The notes beneath the pieces were generated by a model. It had not been told where the DNA came from, did no database searches, and saw only the letters and a program-made list of their open reading frames with translations. Positions 37,995 through 46,724 of a DNA stretch of 64,000 bases are shown here, in pieces. This stretch comes from SZUA-36 sp963704855. GTDB taxonomy: Bacteria > Pseudomonadota > Gammaproteobacteria > Xanthomonadales > SZUA-36. The stretch spans positions 558,001 through 622,000 of the forward strand of contig CAVPHY010000002.1 of the NCBI GenBank assembly GCA_963704855.1, written 5' to 3'. Within the stretch, counting starts at the first letter, position 1. Every line of letters starts with the position of its first letter. The position numbers were made by a program, and so were the translations under genes.

Positions 37995-39079
37995 GCCTTT
38001 TACCTTCATTACACATCCGGCTGAACCAGGCCAGGGAGCGGCATGAAGAAATCGGCATTCTCCTGAGCACACCGGAAATCCTGGCTGACCAGAACCGGTT
38101 TCGCGAACTATCGGTCGAGTATTCGCAACTGGGGCCGGTGGTGGAAACCTGGGATCAGTGGCAAAGGGCTGGCAGATCCGTCGAAGAGGCAAAAACCCTG
38201 TTAAGAAGTCCGGATGTCGAAATGCAGGACCTCGCCAGCGAAGAACTTGCCAGCGCCTCCGAGCAACAACAGTCACTTGAAGAACAGCTGAATATCCTGT
38301 TACTGCCCAAAGACGATGACGATGACAACAATATCTTCCTGGAAATCCGCGCCGGAACCGGTGGCGATGAAGCCGCCCTGTTCGCCGGCGACCTGTTCCG
38401 CATGTACCACCGTTACGTCGAAAACAACCGATGGCAAATTGAAACCATCAACACCAGCAATGGTGAACATGGCGGCTACAAGGAGATAGTAGCCCGAATT
38501 ATTGGTCACGGCGCCTATTCGAGGTTCAAATTCGAATCCGGAACACACCGTGTCCAGCGGGTACCGGAAACCGAGTCGCAGGGTCGCATTCATACCTCGG
38601 CGTGCACCGTTGCGGTGCTACCGGAGCGGGAAAGCATCGAAGGTGTAGATATCCAGACTGCGGATCTCAAAATAGACACCTATCGTGCCTCCGGTGCGGG
38701 TGGACAGCATGTCAATACCACCGACTCGGCCATTCGTATCACCCATCTTCCCTCAGGTCTCGTCGTCGAATGCCAGGATGAACGATCGCAGCATAAGAAC
38801 AAGGCACGCGCGTTATCGCTGTTGAGCGCCCGCCTGCTGGAAAAAGAAAAGGCCGAGCAGGCCCGCGAACAGGCGGAAAGCCGGAAACTGCAAGTCGGTT
38901 CCGGTGATCGTTCGCAACGTATACGCACCTACAATTTTCCACAGGGGCGTGTAACTGACCACAGGATTGGTTTAACGCTGTATAAGCTGGAAGAATTGCT
39001 GGGAGGAAATCTCGATATGCTCATCCAGCCTTTAACACAGGAACACCAGGCTGAGTTGCTCAACGAGTTGGCCAAGTGA
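37991..39079 (+). CDS. prfA: Peptide chain release factor 1
   Basis: 362 residues. The GGQ motif lies in ASGAGGQHVNTTDSAIR, for peptidyl-tRNA hydrolysis. The stop-codon-reading PxT motif lies in RVPETESQGRIHTSAC. These mark RF1 (UAA/UAG). It is followed not by prmC, whose product methylates this glutamine, but by a histidine phosphatase gene whose ATG overlaps its stop (TGATG). Confidence 0.97.
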   Translation: MSLLPSLHIRLNQARERHEEIGILLSTPEILADQNRFRELSVEYSQLGPVVETWDQWQRAGRSVEEAKTLLRSPDVEMQDLASEELASASEQQQSLEEQLNILLLPKDDDDDNNIFLEIRAGTGGDEAALFAGDLFRMYHRYVENNRWQIETINTSNGEHGGYKEIVARIIGHGAYSRFKFESGTHRVQRVPETESQGRIHTSACTVAVLPERESIEGVDIQTADLKIDTYRASGAGGQHVNTTDSAIRITHLPSGLVVECQDERSQHKNKARALSLLSARLLEKEKAEQAREQAESRKLQVGSGDRSQRIRTYNFPQGRVTDHRIGLTLYKLEELLGGNLDMLIQPLTQEHQAELLNELAK

Positions 39080-39603
39080 TGCGCGCCCGAATCATGCTGT
39101 TGCTCTTGCTCTCCGCCTGTGTTGGCAACACGCATGTGAGCCCCCGGGATAGCAGTTACACGCTCTACCTTGTCCGTCATGCCGAAAAGCAGATCGACAG
39201 CGGCAGCGATCCGTTTTTAACCCGTGCGGGCATAACCCGTTCGGAACAGCTTGCGGCCTGGTTTCAGGACAAGGACATCAGGGAAGTCTGGTCGAGTGAT
39301 TACAACCGCAGCCGTGATACCGCGGGGCCGTTTGTTTCTGGATCCGGTCTGGAGCTGAGTCTATACGACCCCCTCGATCTGCCAGCGCTTGCCGGACAAC
39401 TTCTGGACGGGCGGCGCAATGCCCTCGTCGTTGGACACAGTAACACCACCCCGGAACTCGCCCGTTTGTTATGCCGGTGTGTTATCGCCGACATTAACGA
39501 AACCGAGTATGACCGGCTGATCGTTATATCGATTACCGATGGGAAAGCAAAGGCAGAAACGCTAACGCAGGACGACCTGTTCACGGAACCGGCTAGCCCC
39601 TGA
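39079..39603 (+). CDS. Histidine phosphatase family lipoprotein
   Basis: 174 residues from the ATG at 39079. The N-terminus MRARIMLLLLLSACVGN is a short lipoprotein signal with a cysteine after LLSA. The mature part is a branch-1 histidine phosphatase: VRHAEK holds the phospho-accepting histidine, VWSSDYNRSRDTA the paired arginine region, and VVGHSNTT the second histidine. The substrate is unknown; SixA-like or general phosphatase activity is possible. It overlaps prfA by one base and the 3' end of the convergent DUF4105 gene by 42 bases. Confidence 0.8.
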   Translation: MRARIMLLLLLSACVGNTHVSPRDSSYTLYLVRHAEKQIDSGSDPFLTRAGITRSEQLAAWFQDKDIREVWSSDYNRSRDTAGPFVSGSGLELSLYDPLDLPALAGQLLDGRRNALVVGHSNTTPELARLLCRCVIADINETEYDRLIVISITDGKAKAETLTQDDLFTEPASP

Positions 39604-40821
39604 TCGCAGTAAATACAAGGCAACCGCAAGGTTTACCGGACTTACCAGTGCAATTACATCGAGATTGTATTGATGTTCCGGCAACATCAGCAGGCCAATA
39701 GCCAAGACATTCCCCCCAACCAGTACTGCCGCAAAGAGGCGCTGCAACCCGGGCATCAGTGCCAGGATCAACAACGGATTCAGCAGCAGTACGTTCGCGT
39801 TGTTCCTGCTCACCTCATGATCGGTTAACAACCAGAGGGCGGTGAGTATCAACCCCACGGTCGCGTTTACCAGCAGCCAGGCGCGACACAGCCCGGCAAG
39901 CCAGACCGGCGGCATGAACCGGCTGCTCAACCAGGCCAGCCCGACGATTAACAACCCCAGTGACAGGTAGCGATGCCAGGTGGTTGTTGGTGTGGCTGTT
40001 GGCGGGGTAGATGTCGACGTAAAGAACATCGTATCTTCCTCTACCAGGGGTCTGCCGGATTCAGCCGTTGCCGTGGAAATGGCAGCAATCTCCTCGGCCA
40101 CAACCATCGGTATGAACATCTCATCCCAGCGAGAGACCGGGCGGTCCACTGGAAAACCCAGGCCTATCTCCAGGCCCAGGTAATACCAGAATTGCATCTG
40201 TGTCAGGCGACGGGTCTGATCCCGGAAATTCAATGTTGCCGGGATCTGCTGCGTTCGCGCTGACAGTGCGCCATCAAGTGCGATATCAAGCGCGTCACGG
40301 ATCCGGGTTGAACAGTTGTTGAGGTAATAATCATAACGGTAGTTACGATTCTCCGGACGAACCTCGTTCAACAGGTGATCCCGTAGCTGTTGATATTGAA
40401 GAGGTGTCAAATTGAGTTTCTGGGCACGAATACTGCGGTTATCCTGCCGGTAGTAGGCAAACTCCCTGGTCGCCGGCTGCGCAATCGAAAAATACAGCAT
40501 GCGGCCACGCATGAACCGCAGGAAAAAATCTTCCTGTTCGAAATCAAAATAGCCAAAATTAAAGGTATGGTCCAGACCAATTGCGGGCTCACGTAACCAG
40601 ATTGCATTATGGCCAAAACGCTCGAAGTAAAGCGCACCGGGACCAAACGTCACCAGCCAGGCCTCCGTACCATCGGCAGGGACGGTCGGAATATCTGGAG
40701 TTTCAGATGCGCGGCCGGTTTGCGACCAGGCCAGGATAACTAGACAGAGACAAAACCAGCAGGTAAGAAAAACACCCGGTCGCGACTTTCCGGCAAGCGG
40801 GTTACCCGGATTTGGTATCAT
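39562..40821 (-). CDS. DUF4105 (Lnb-type) membrane protein, candidate lipoprotein N-acyltransferase
   Basis: 419 residues. A hydrophobic N-terminal segment (about residues 17-35) leads to a periplasmic DUF4105 domain (about 50-265). It has H71 in FERFGHNAIW and C170 in YYLNNCSTRIRDAL, a His/Cys pair as in papain- or LRAT-like folds. Four C-terminal membrane helices follow (about 285-405), with a conserved-looking TDHEVSRNNANVLLLNPL loop. DUF4105 is, as I recall, the domain of Lnb, the lipoprotein N-acyltransferase of Bacteroides. The gene overlaps the 3' end of corC by 20 bases, where E. coli has lnt. The enzymatic role is inference from position and family; other DUF4105 proteins are uncharacterised. 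Confidence 0.65.
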   Translation of the reverse strand: MIPNPGNPLAGKSRPGVFLTCWFCLCLVILAWSQTGRASETPDIPTVPADGTEAWLVTFGPGALYFERFGHNAIWLREPAIGLDHTFNFGYFDFEQEDFFLRFMRGRMLYFSIAQPATREFAYYRQDNRSIRAQKLNLTPLQYQQLRDHLLNEVRPENRNYRYDYYLNNCSTRIRDALDIALDGALSARTQQIPATLNFRDQTRRLTQMQFWYYLGLEIGLGFPVDRPVSRWDEMFIPMVVAEEIAAISTATAESGRPLVEEDTMFFTSTSTPPTATPTTTWHRYLSLGLLIVGLAWLSSRFMPPVWLAGLCRAWLLVNATVGLILTALWLLTDHEVSRNNANVLLLNPLLILALMPGLQRLFAAVLVGGNVLAIGLLMLPEHQYNLDVIALVSPVNLAVALYLLRSGASRFREQVVLR

Positions 40822-41650
40822 TCATTTCCAGCATGATGATCCGGCGGCTATCGGCTGAGGTGACACGAAAAAGAAAACGCTCTGCCAACACGACTTCCTC
40901 GCCCATTTCCGGAACACGGCCAAACTCCGCCAACAACAGACCGCCAATGGTGTCGTAGTCCTCATCGCTCAAGTTGCATTCAAATCGCTCATTGAAATCT
41001 TCAATCTCGGCCAGGGCATTGATTCGAAACGTGTCACCACCCAGGGACTTGATGGGCGCCTCTTCCTCTTCATCGTGTTCATCATCGATCTCGCCGACGA
41101 TCTCCTCCAGCACATCTTCAATAGTGATCAGGCCGGACACGCCGCCGTACTCATCTACCACGATGGCCATGTGGTTGCGACTGGCACGAAAATCCTTGAG
41201 CAGCATATTCAGGCGCTTGCTTTCGGGAATCACGACCGCCGGTCTGAGCAGCGCCTTGAGGTCGAAAGTTCCACTGTCTTCCGCGTAGTGACGCAACAGG
41301 TCCTTGGCAAGCAGAATACCCGCAACTTCATCGCGGTCCTCACCTATAACCGGAAAGCGCGAATGACCGGACTCAAGAACCAGCGGCAGAAACTCATCCA
41401 ACGGGGTTTCGAGTGAGATGACGACCATGTGTGAACGCGGGACCATGGCATCACGAACCTGCATTTCAGATACTGCCAGCGCACCATCGATCATGGCAAC
41501 AACTTCGGCGTCAAGTATGCCCTTCTCAAAGGACTCGTTGATCATTACTTTCAGTTCTTCACGATCCCGTGGCTCGGAAGAAAACACCTTGCTGATGCGT
41601 CCCATCCAGTTTTTGGGTCCGGAACCGTTACTCGATTGATCTTCGCTCAT
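40802..41650 (-). CDS. corC: CorC/YbeX, CBS-domain transporter-associated protein
   Basis: 282 residues. Two CBS domains (about 70-195), with VRDAMVPRSHMVVI at the first and MAIVVDEYGGVSGLITIEDV at the second. An acidic stretch (DDEHDEEEEAP) and a C-terminal CorC/HlyC domain follow. It is linked to magnesium/cobalt efflux and, with YbeY, to ribosome metabolism in E. coli. There are 112 bases between ybeY and this gene. It overlaps the DUF4105 gene downstream. Confidence 0.93.
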   Translation of the reverse strand: MSEDQSSNGSGPKNWMGRISKVFSSEPRDREELKVMINESFEKGILDAEVVAMIDGALAVSEMQVRDAMVPRSHMVVISLETPLDEFLPLVLESGHSRFPVIGEDRDEVAGILLAKDLLRHYAEDSGTFDLKALLRPAVVIPESKRLNMLLKDFRASRNHMAIVVDEYGGVSGLITIEDVLEEIVGEIDDEHDEEEEAPIKSLGGDTFRINALAEIEDFNERFECNLSDEDYDTIGGLLLAEFGRVPEMGEEVVLAERFLFRVTSADSRRIIMLEMNDTKSG

Positions 41651-41762
41651 GTCGATTTAAATGACGACGCCAATTGCGCCCTTGATAACAATGAATATTA
41701 CCCAGTAAACCGCGTTTTACCAGAAGCGTGCAAGCATTTCAGCACATGTATTGGAAAATCTG

Positions 41763-42233
41763 TCACGCAATTTCCAGGTAGGGGTCAGATATACCCAGCT
41801 TTTTCAGAATTTCGGTTTCCAGGGATTCCATGACCACGGCCTCTGCAGCCTGTTCATGATCGTATCCAAGCAGATGCAACACACCGTGAATGGTCAGGTG
41901 TGCCCAGTGATCCTCTTCAGGACGTTTTTGCTCCACGGCTTCACGCGCCACCACCGGCGCACAGAGCAACAGGTCACCCAGTTGCGACAACCGGACGGCT
42001 TCGGGCAGGCCTTCAGGCAGTTCCGCGGGAAAAGACAGGACATTGGTGGCGTAGTCCTTTTTCCGGTATTCCCGGTTGATTCGCAGCGCTTCGGCTTCGT
42101 CGACAATACGGATGGTCAGGCCGGAGGTGCGGTCCTGCATGGCCGGAACCGCGTTGACCCAGAGTTGAAACTGATCATCTCCAGGTGTACCCGTGGAAAT
42201 TGTGGCCCGTTGTATTTCAAACTCAACCGGCAT
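41763..42233 (-). CDS. ybeY: Endoribonuclease YbeY
   Basis: 156 residues from the ATG at 42233 (MPVEFEIQRAT), with GGGGA 5 bases upstream. An ATG four codons earlier is also possible. The zinc motif HGVLHLLGYDHE near the C-terminus has all three histidines. YbeY takes part in 16S rRNA 3'-end maturation and ribosome quality control. It overlaps the end of phoH by 11 bases. Confidence 0.94.
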   Translation of the reverse strand: MPVEFEIQRATISTGTPGDDQFQLWVNAVPAMQDRTSGLTIRIVDEAEALRINREYRKKDYATNVLSFPAELPEGLPEAVRLSQLGDLLLCAPVVAREAVEQKRPEEDHWAHLTIHGVLHLLGYDHEQAAEAVVMESLETEILKKLGISDPYLEIA

Positions 42234-43206
42234 CCGGGTCCCCATCTGTACCCGCCTTGTCATAGGCCATGACGATACGTTGCACCATCGGATGCCTGAC
42301 CACATCCCTCGCGTTGAAATAACTGAAACTGATACCTTCAACCCCTTTCAATATTTTCACGGCCTGCTTCAGACCGGAAAGCTGGTGTTTTGGCAAGTCG
42401 ATCTGCGTGACATCGCCCGTGATGACCGCTGTTGAACCGAAACCCGTCCGGGTCAGGAACATTTTCATTTGCTCGGTCGTCGTGTTCTGGGCTTCGTCAA
42501 GAATAATAAACGCGTCATTCAGTGTGCGCCCGCGCATGAATGCCAACGGCGCCACCTCGATGACATTGCGTTCAATTAGCCTTGCCACGTGGTCAAAGCC
42601 AAGCATTTCGTAAAGCGCGTCATACAGGGGCCGCAAATAGGGGTCCACTTTCTGGGCCAGGTCACCGGGCAGAAAGCCAAGCCTCTCACCTGCTTCGACC
42701 GCCGGTCTGACCAGTACGATCCGCTGCACGTTATCCGCCTGCAATGCAGCCACGGCGCTGGCGACCGCCAGGTAGGTTTTGCCTGTGCCGGCAGGTCCGA
42801 TACCGAAATTGACTGCGTGTTGATGGATATTACGCAAATAAGCCTTTTGATTGGGCCCGCGACCACGAACGGCGCCGCGTTTGGTAATAATGGTGATTTC
42901 GTCGTCGCGCGGAGAACTCTCATCGGCATCCGCGATCTCGATCATTCCGGATTCCTGGAGATGCAGGTTGATAAGTTCAGGTGTCAGGAATTCTGTTTCG
43001 GAAAGCTTGTATAACTGCTTCAGCAAGCGACCAACCGCTCGCGACTGACGGGATTCACCCTGTACGGTAAACAGGTTCCCACGGCAAAAAATATCAACGT
43101 GCAGACGACCTTCTATCTGCTTCAGATGCTGGTCAAACTGGCCACACAAATTAGCCAGACGCTCGGTATCAGCAGGTTCCAGTTCCAGGCTTAGTCTTTG
43201 GCTCAT
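42223..43206 (-). CDS. ybeZ: PhoH-like ATPase YbeZ
   Basis: 327 residues from the ATG at 43206 (MSQRLSLELEPADTERL), 8 bases after the miaB stop. A 14-codon extension into miaB is rejected. The Walker A motif is GPAGTGKTYLAV and the Walker B motif is FIILDEAQNTT. PhoH proteins are predicted RNA-linked ATPases. In E. coli YbeZ interacts with YbeY. Confidence 0.93.
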   Translation of the reverse strand: MSQRLSLELEPADTERLANLCGQFDQHLKQIEGRLHVDIFCRGNLFTVQGESRQSRAVGRLLKQLYKLSETEFLTPELINLHLQESGMIEIADADESSPRDDEITIITKRGAVRGRGPNQKAYLRNIHQHAVNFGIGPAGTGKTYLAVASAVAALQADNVQRIVLVRPAVEAGERLGFLPGDLAQKVDPYLRPLYDALYEMLGFDHVARLIERNVIEVAPLAFMRGRTLNDAFIILDEAQNTTTEQMKMFLTRTGFGSTAVITGDVTQIDLPKHQLSGLKQAVKILKGVEGISFSYFNARDVVRHPMVQRIVMAYDKAGTDGDPDAG

Positions 43207-43213
43207 GCGCGTA

Positions 43214-44566
43214 TCAGGCCACGGCGCTCGATGGCTCATCAATCGCAACGATGCGCGCCCGCAAGGAATTCCTGAGCGCCTCGGTGATGGTCACCTCTGC
43301 AAACTGCCCGATCAGGCGGGGATGACCATCAAAATTCACAACCCGGTTGTTCTCCGTTCTGCCGGCAAGCTGTTGCGAATCTTTCTTACTGAAGCCTTCA
43401 ACCAGTATACGTTGCACACTGCCGACCATGGCTTTGCTGATTGCGAACGCCTGCTTGTTGATCAGCGCCTGCAGACGTGCAAGACGTTCTTTTTTGACTG
43501 CCATTGGTGTGTCATCCGGCAGCGATGCCGCCGGTGTCCCGGGACGGGCGCTGTAGATGAAACTGAAGCTCTGATCAAAATTGATCTCTGCGATCAATCT
43601 CATCGTATTTTCAAAATCACGTTCAGTTTCACCGGGAAAGCCCACGATAAAATCGGAGGACAGGCTGATTTCCGGCCGTTGCTCGCGTAGACGCCGGATT
43701 TTCTGCTTGTATTCGAGCACGGTATGACCACGCTTCATCATCGCCAGCACACGGTCCGAACCGCTTTGCACCGGCAGGTGGACGTAATTTGCCAGTTTTG
43801 GCACTTCCCCGAATGCATCGATCAGGCTGGTTGAAAACTCAACCGGGTGCGAGGTCGTAAAACGGATTCTTTCTATACCGTCAATGGCGGCAACATAGTG
43901 GATCAATAAGGCAAGATCAGCCTTACCACCCTCAAAAAGCTCACCGTTGTAGGAGTTTACATTCTGCCCCAGCAGGTTGACCTCCTTGACACCCTGTTGT
44001 GCAAGACCTGCGCACTCCGCAACCACATCGTCCAATGGCCGGCTGACTTCCTCTCCCCTTGTATAGGGTACAACACAGAACGTGCAGTACTTTGAGCAGC
44101 CCTCCATGATCGATACGAATGCACTTGGACCTTTTGCACCGGCGGCGGGCAGGCTGTCGAATTTTTCTATTTCCGGAAATGTAATATCGACAGCCGGCTT
44201 GCCGGTGCTGCGGATAGAATCGATCATTTCCGGTAACCGGTGCAGGGTCTGTGGTCCAAAGACCAGGTCGACATAGGGTGCGCGCTTGATGATGGCTTCA
44301 CCTTCCTGGCTGGCAACACAACCACCCACGCCGATGACCACTTTGCGGCCATCGGATTTCAACTTTTTCCAACGACCCAATTGTGAAAACACTTTTTCCT
44401 GGGCTTTCTCACGTATCGAGCAGGTATTCACCAGGATCACGTCGGCATCCGCTTCCGTATCGGTTAATTCAAGACCGTGCGATGCCGCCAGCACGTCCGC
44501 CATTTTATCGGAATCGTACTCGTTCATCTGACAACCGTGCGTCTTGATAAAGAGTTTGCCTTTCAT
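43214..44566 (-). CDS. miaB: tRNA-2-methylthio-N6-dimethylallyladenosine synthase
   Basis: 450 residues. The N-terminal MTTase domain has the three cluster cysteines (C10 in KTHGCQMNEYDS, then VNTCSIRE and GVGGCVAS). The radical-SAM domain has CSKYCTFC. A C-terminal TRAM domain ends the protein. MiaB adds a methylthio group to i6A37 in tRNAs reading UNN codons. First gene of the miaB-ybeZ-ybeY-corC row. Confidence 0.97.
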   Translation of the reverse strand: MKGKLFIKTHGCQMNEYDSDKMADVLAASHGLELTDTEADADVILVNTCSIREKAQEKVFSQLGRWKKLKSDGRKVVIGVGGCVASQEGEAIIKRAPYVDLVFGPQTLHRLPEMIDSIRSTGKPAVDITFPEIEKFDSLPAAGAKGPSAFVSIMEGCSKYCTFCVVPYTRGEEVSRPLDDVVAECAGLAQQGVKEVNLLGQNVNSYNGELFEGGKADLALLIHYVAAIDGIERIRFTTSHPVEFSTSLIDAFGEVPKLANYVHLPVQSGSDRVLAMMKRGHTVLEYKQKIRRLREQRPEISLSSDFIVGFPGETERDFENTMRLIAEINFDQSFSFIYSARPGTPAASLPDDTPMAVKKERLARLQALINKQAFAISKAMVGSVQRILVEGFSKKDSQQLAGRTENNRVVNFDGHPRLIGQFAEVTITEALRNSLRARIVAIDEPSSAVA

Positions 44567-44701
44567 TCACTACCTGCCTTTGACCTGGTTACTTTTCAAA
44601 TTCTATTCTGCCCGACCCGCTGACCTTTATCAGGGGCTAATACTTTACGCAGAACCGGATAGAATACACCCAGAACCCATACTTAGCCACATAACTGAAC
44701 C

Positions 44702-45472
44702 ATGAAACACAACAGCAACGCTATCGAACTACCTGCAGGTCTGAAGACAGCACTTCAGCACGCCAGCAAAGTACTGGTACTGACCGGCGCCGGGATGTCC
44801 GCCGAGAGCGGCGTGCCGACTTTTCGTGATGCCCAAAGCGGTTTGTGGGCCAACTACCGGCCGGAGGACCTGGCAACACCGGAAGCGTTCATAGACCACC
44901 CGCAAACCGTGTGGGACTGGTATGCAGAACGCCGTAAAAACATACTCAAAGTCCGTCCCCATGCAGGTCACTTTGCGCTGGTTGAAATGGAAAAGTATTT
45001 CGAAAGCCTCGTGCTGGTTACACAGAACGTGGATGGCCTGCACCAGCGGGCGGGCTCGACCGGTATTATTGAACTACATGGCAATATCACGCAATCGATC
45101 TGCAGCAGAACCGGAAAACGAATCGAAGACAGCTGGATCGAATCCAACCCCGGCCACCCGCCCGCGTCACCGTATCACCCGCAGGGCATGGCAAGACCGG
45201 CTGTCGTCTGGTTTGGAGAAACATTGCCGGCAGGCGCTATGAACCGCGCCACCACGGCGGCGCTGGAATGTGATGTCTGTTTTTCCATCGGCACCTCGAA
45301 CCTCGTACAACCCGCAGCATCCCTGCCCTTTGTTGCGCTTAATGCAGGTGCGGTGGTCATCGAGATCAACCCGGCGCCCACCCCGTTGAGCTCCATGGCC
45401 CACTTCAGTTTGCAGGCAACGGCGGCCGAAGCGTTGACTGCAATATCTGCAGAGCTGGCGCGCTGTAAATGA
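44702..45472 (+). CDS. Sirtuin-family NAD-dependent deacylase without zinc cysteines
   Basis: 256 residues. Sirtuin motifs are GAGMSAESGVPTFRD (residues 29-43), TQNVDGLHQRAG (107-118), catalytic H126 in ELHGN, and GTSNLVQPAA. Y74 and R77 form the YxxR pair that favours acidic acyl groups such as succinyl in SIRT5-like sirtuins. The usual two CXXC zinc pairs after ELHGN are missing: only C134 remains in the whole zinc-module segment. The fold may therefore be kept without zinc, or activity may be altered. It stands alone, divergent from miaB and 127 bases before tdh. Confidence 0.85.
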   Translation: MKHNSNAIELPAGLKTALQHASKVLVLTGAGMSAESGVPTFRDAQSGLWANYRPEDLATPEAFIDHPQTVWDWYAERRKNILKVRPHAGHFALVEMEKYFESLVLVTQNVDGLHQRAGSTGIIELHGNITQSICSRTGKRIEDSWIESNPGHPPASPYHPQGMARPAVVWFGETLPAGAMNRATTAALECDVCFSIGTSNLVQPAASLPFVALNAGAVVIEINPAPTPLSSMAHFSLQATAAEALTAISAELARCK

Positions 45473-45598
45473 GCAGCCTGATGCGCGCTCCGGTATAATC
45501 GAAAGAAAGATGAGCATCTGATCTATTCATGAACCCGCGCCTTGCGTTTTGAATGAGTCAGAGGCTTCCTGAACCACCACATCATCTCAGGAGCAGTC

Positions 45599-46642
45599 AT
45601 GTCCAAGACCATGCGTGCATTGGTAAAGCGCGAGTCCGCCAGGGGTATCTGGATGGAAGAGGTTCCGATCCCACGGGCCGACACCAACGAGGTGCTGATT
45701 AAAGTCGAAAAAACAGCGATCTGCGGCACGGATGTACATATCTATAATTGGGATGAATGGTCGCAGAGAACAATTAAGCCCGGCATGATCATTGGCCATG
45801 AGTTCGTCGGCCGGATAGTGGAACTGGGTGAGGGTGTGACCGGTTACGAGATCGGTGACCGGGTTTCGGCAGAGGGCCATATCATTTGCGGTCATTGCCG
45901 GAATTGCCGCGCAGGAAAGCGTCACCTGTGCCCGAACACCATTGGAATAGGTGTAAACCGGGACGGTGCGTTTGCCGAATACATCGTCGTTCCGGCAACC
46001 AACCTGTGGCCGATCCCGAATGCCATAGCACCGGAACTGGCCGCATTTTTCGATCCTTTTGGCAACGCCGCCCATTGCGCACTGCAGTTTGACCTGGTCG
46101 GTGAGGATGTACTGATTACCGGTGCCGGCCCAATTGGCATCATCGCCGCCGGGATTTGCAAGCACGTCGGCGCCCGCCATGTCGTTATTACCGATGTAAA
46201 TGACTACCGCTTAAACCTCGCAGCGGAAATGGGAGCGACACGCACCGTCAACGTCAAACGTGAATCCATCGCCGATGTGGTGAAGGAACTGCGTATCGAA
46301 GGTTTCGATATCGGTATGGAGATGTCAGGGCAGCCCGCTGCGTTCAACGATCTGCTCCATCATATGTTCAACGGCGGGCAAGTCGCATTGCTGGGCCTGT
46401 TGCCAGCCGGAACCGGTGTCGACTGGGATCAGATCATATTCAAGGGTCTTGAAATCCACGGCATCTACGGTCGACGCATGTATGAAACCTGGTACAAGAT
46501 GACCCAGATGGTGCTGACCGGCTTCCCGCTGCGCAAGGCCTTGACGCACCACATCCCGATCGAAGAATACGAAACCGGTTTCCAGTTGATGATAGCCGGG
46601 CAGTCCGGCAAAGTGGTCTGCGACTGGACCGGCACAATTTAA
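45599..46642 (+). CDS. tdh: L-threonine 3-dehydrogenase
   Basis: 347 residues. A zinc-dependent medium-chain dehydrogenase that oxidises threonine to 2-amino-3-ketobutyrate with NAD. The catalytic zinc site starts at ICGTDVHIYNWDEWSQ and HEFVG. The structural zinc site is CGHCRNCRAGKRHLC. The NAD fold has GAGPIGIIAAG. AGGAGCAGTC precedes the ATG. kbl follows after 82 bases; the two act in sequence. Confidence 0.97.
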   Translation: MSKTMRALVKRESARGIWMEEVPIPRADTNEVLIKVEKTAICGTDVHIYNWDEWSQRTIKPGMIIGHEFVGRIVELGEGVTGYEIGDRVSAEGHIICGHCRNCRAGKRHLCPNTIGIGVNRDGAFAEYIVVPATNLWPIPNAIAPELAAFFDPFGNAAHCALQFDLVGEDVLITGAGPIGIIAAGICKHVGARHVVITDVNDYRLNLAAEMGATRTVNVKRESIADVVKELRIEGFDIGMEMSGQPAAFNDLLHHMFNGGQVALLGLLPAGTGVDWDQIIFKGLEIHGIYGRRMYETWYKMTQMVLTGFPLRKALTHHIPIEEYETGFQLMIAGQSGKVVCDWTGTI

Positions 46643-46724
46643 GCTGACCTGTTCTGGCTGAATTCGCCGGGCCTCAACCCCCGACATTCAGACTGCATCC
46701 GGGTTTCCGCTAGGAGGTATTGAT

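Noticed and set aside
41776..41790. GGGGTCAG at the end of ybeY, like the arm of the 2259-2335 element
   Set aside because: Only a short match, no inverted partner nearby, and it lies within coding sequence.
44640..44668. TTTACG and TAGAAT as a sirtuin promoter
   Set aside because: Spacing is 10 bases, far too short for sigma70.
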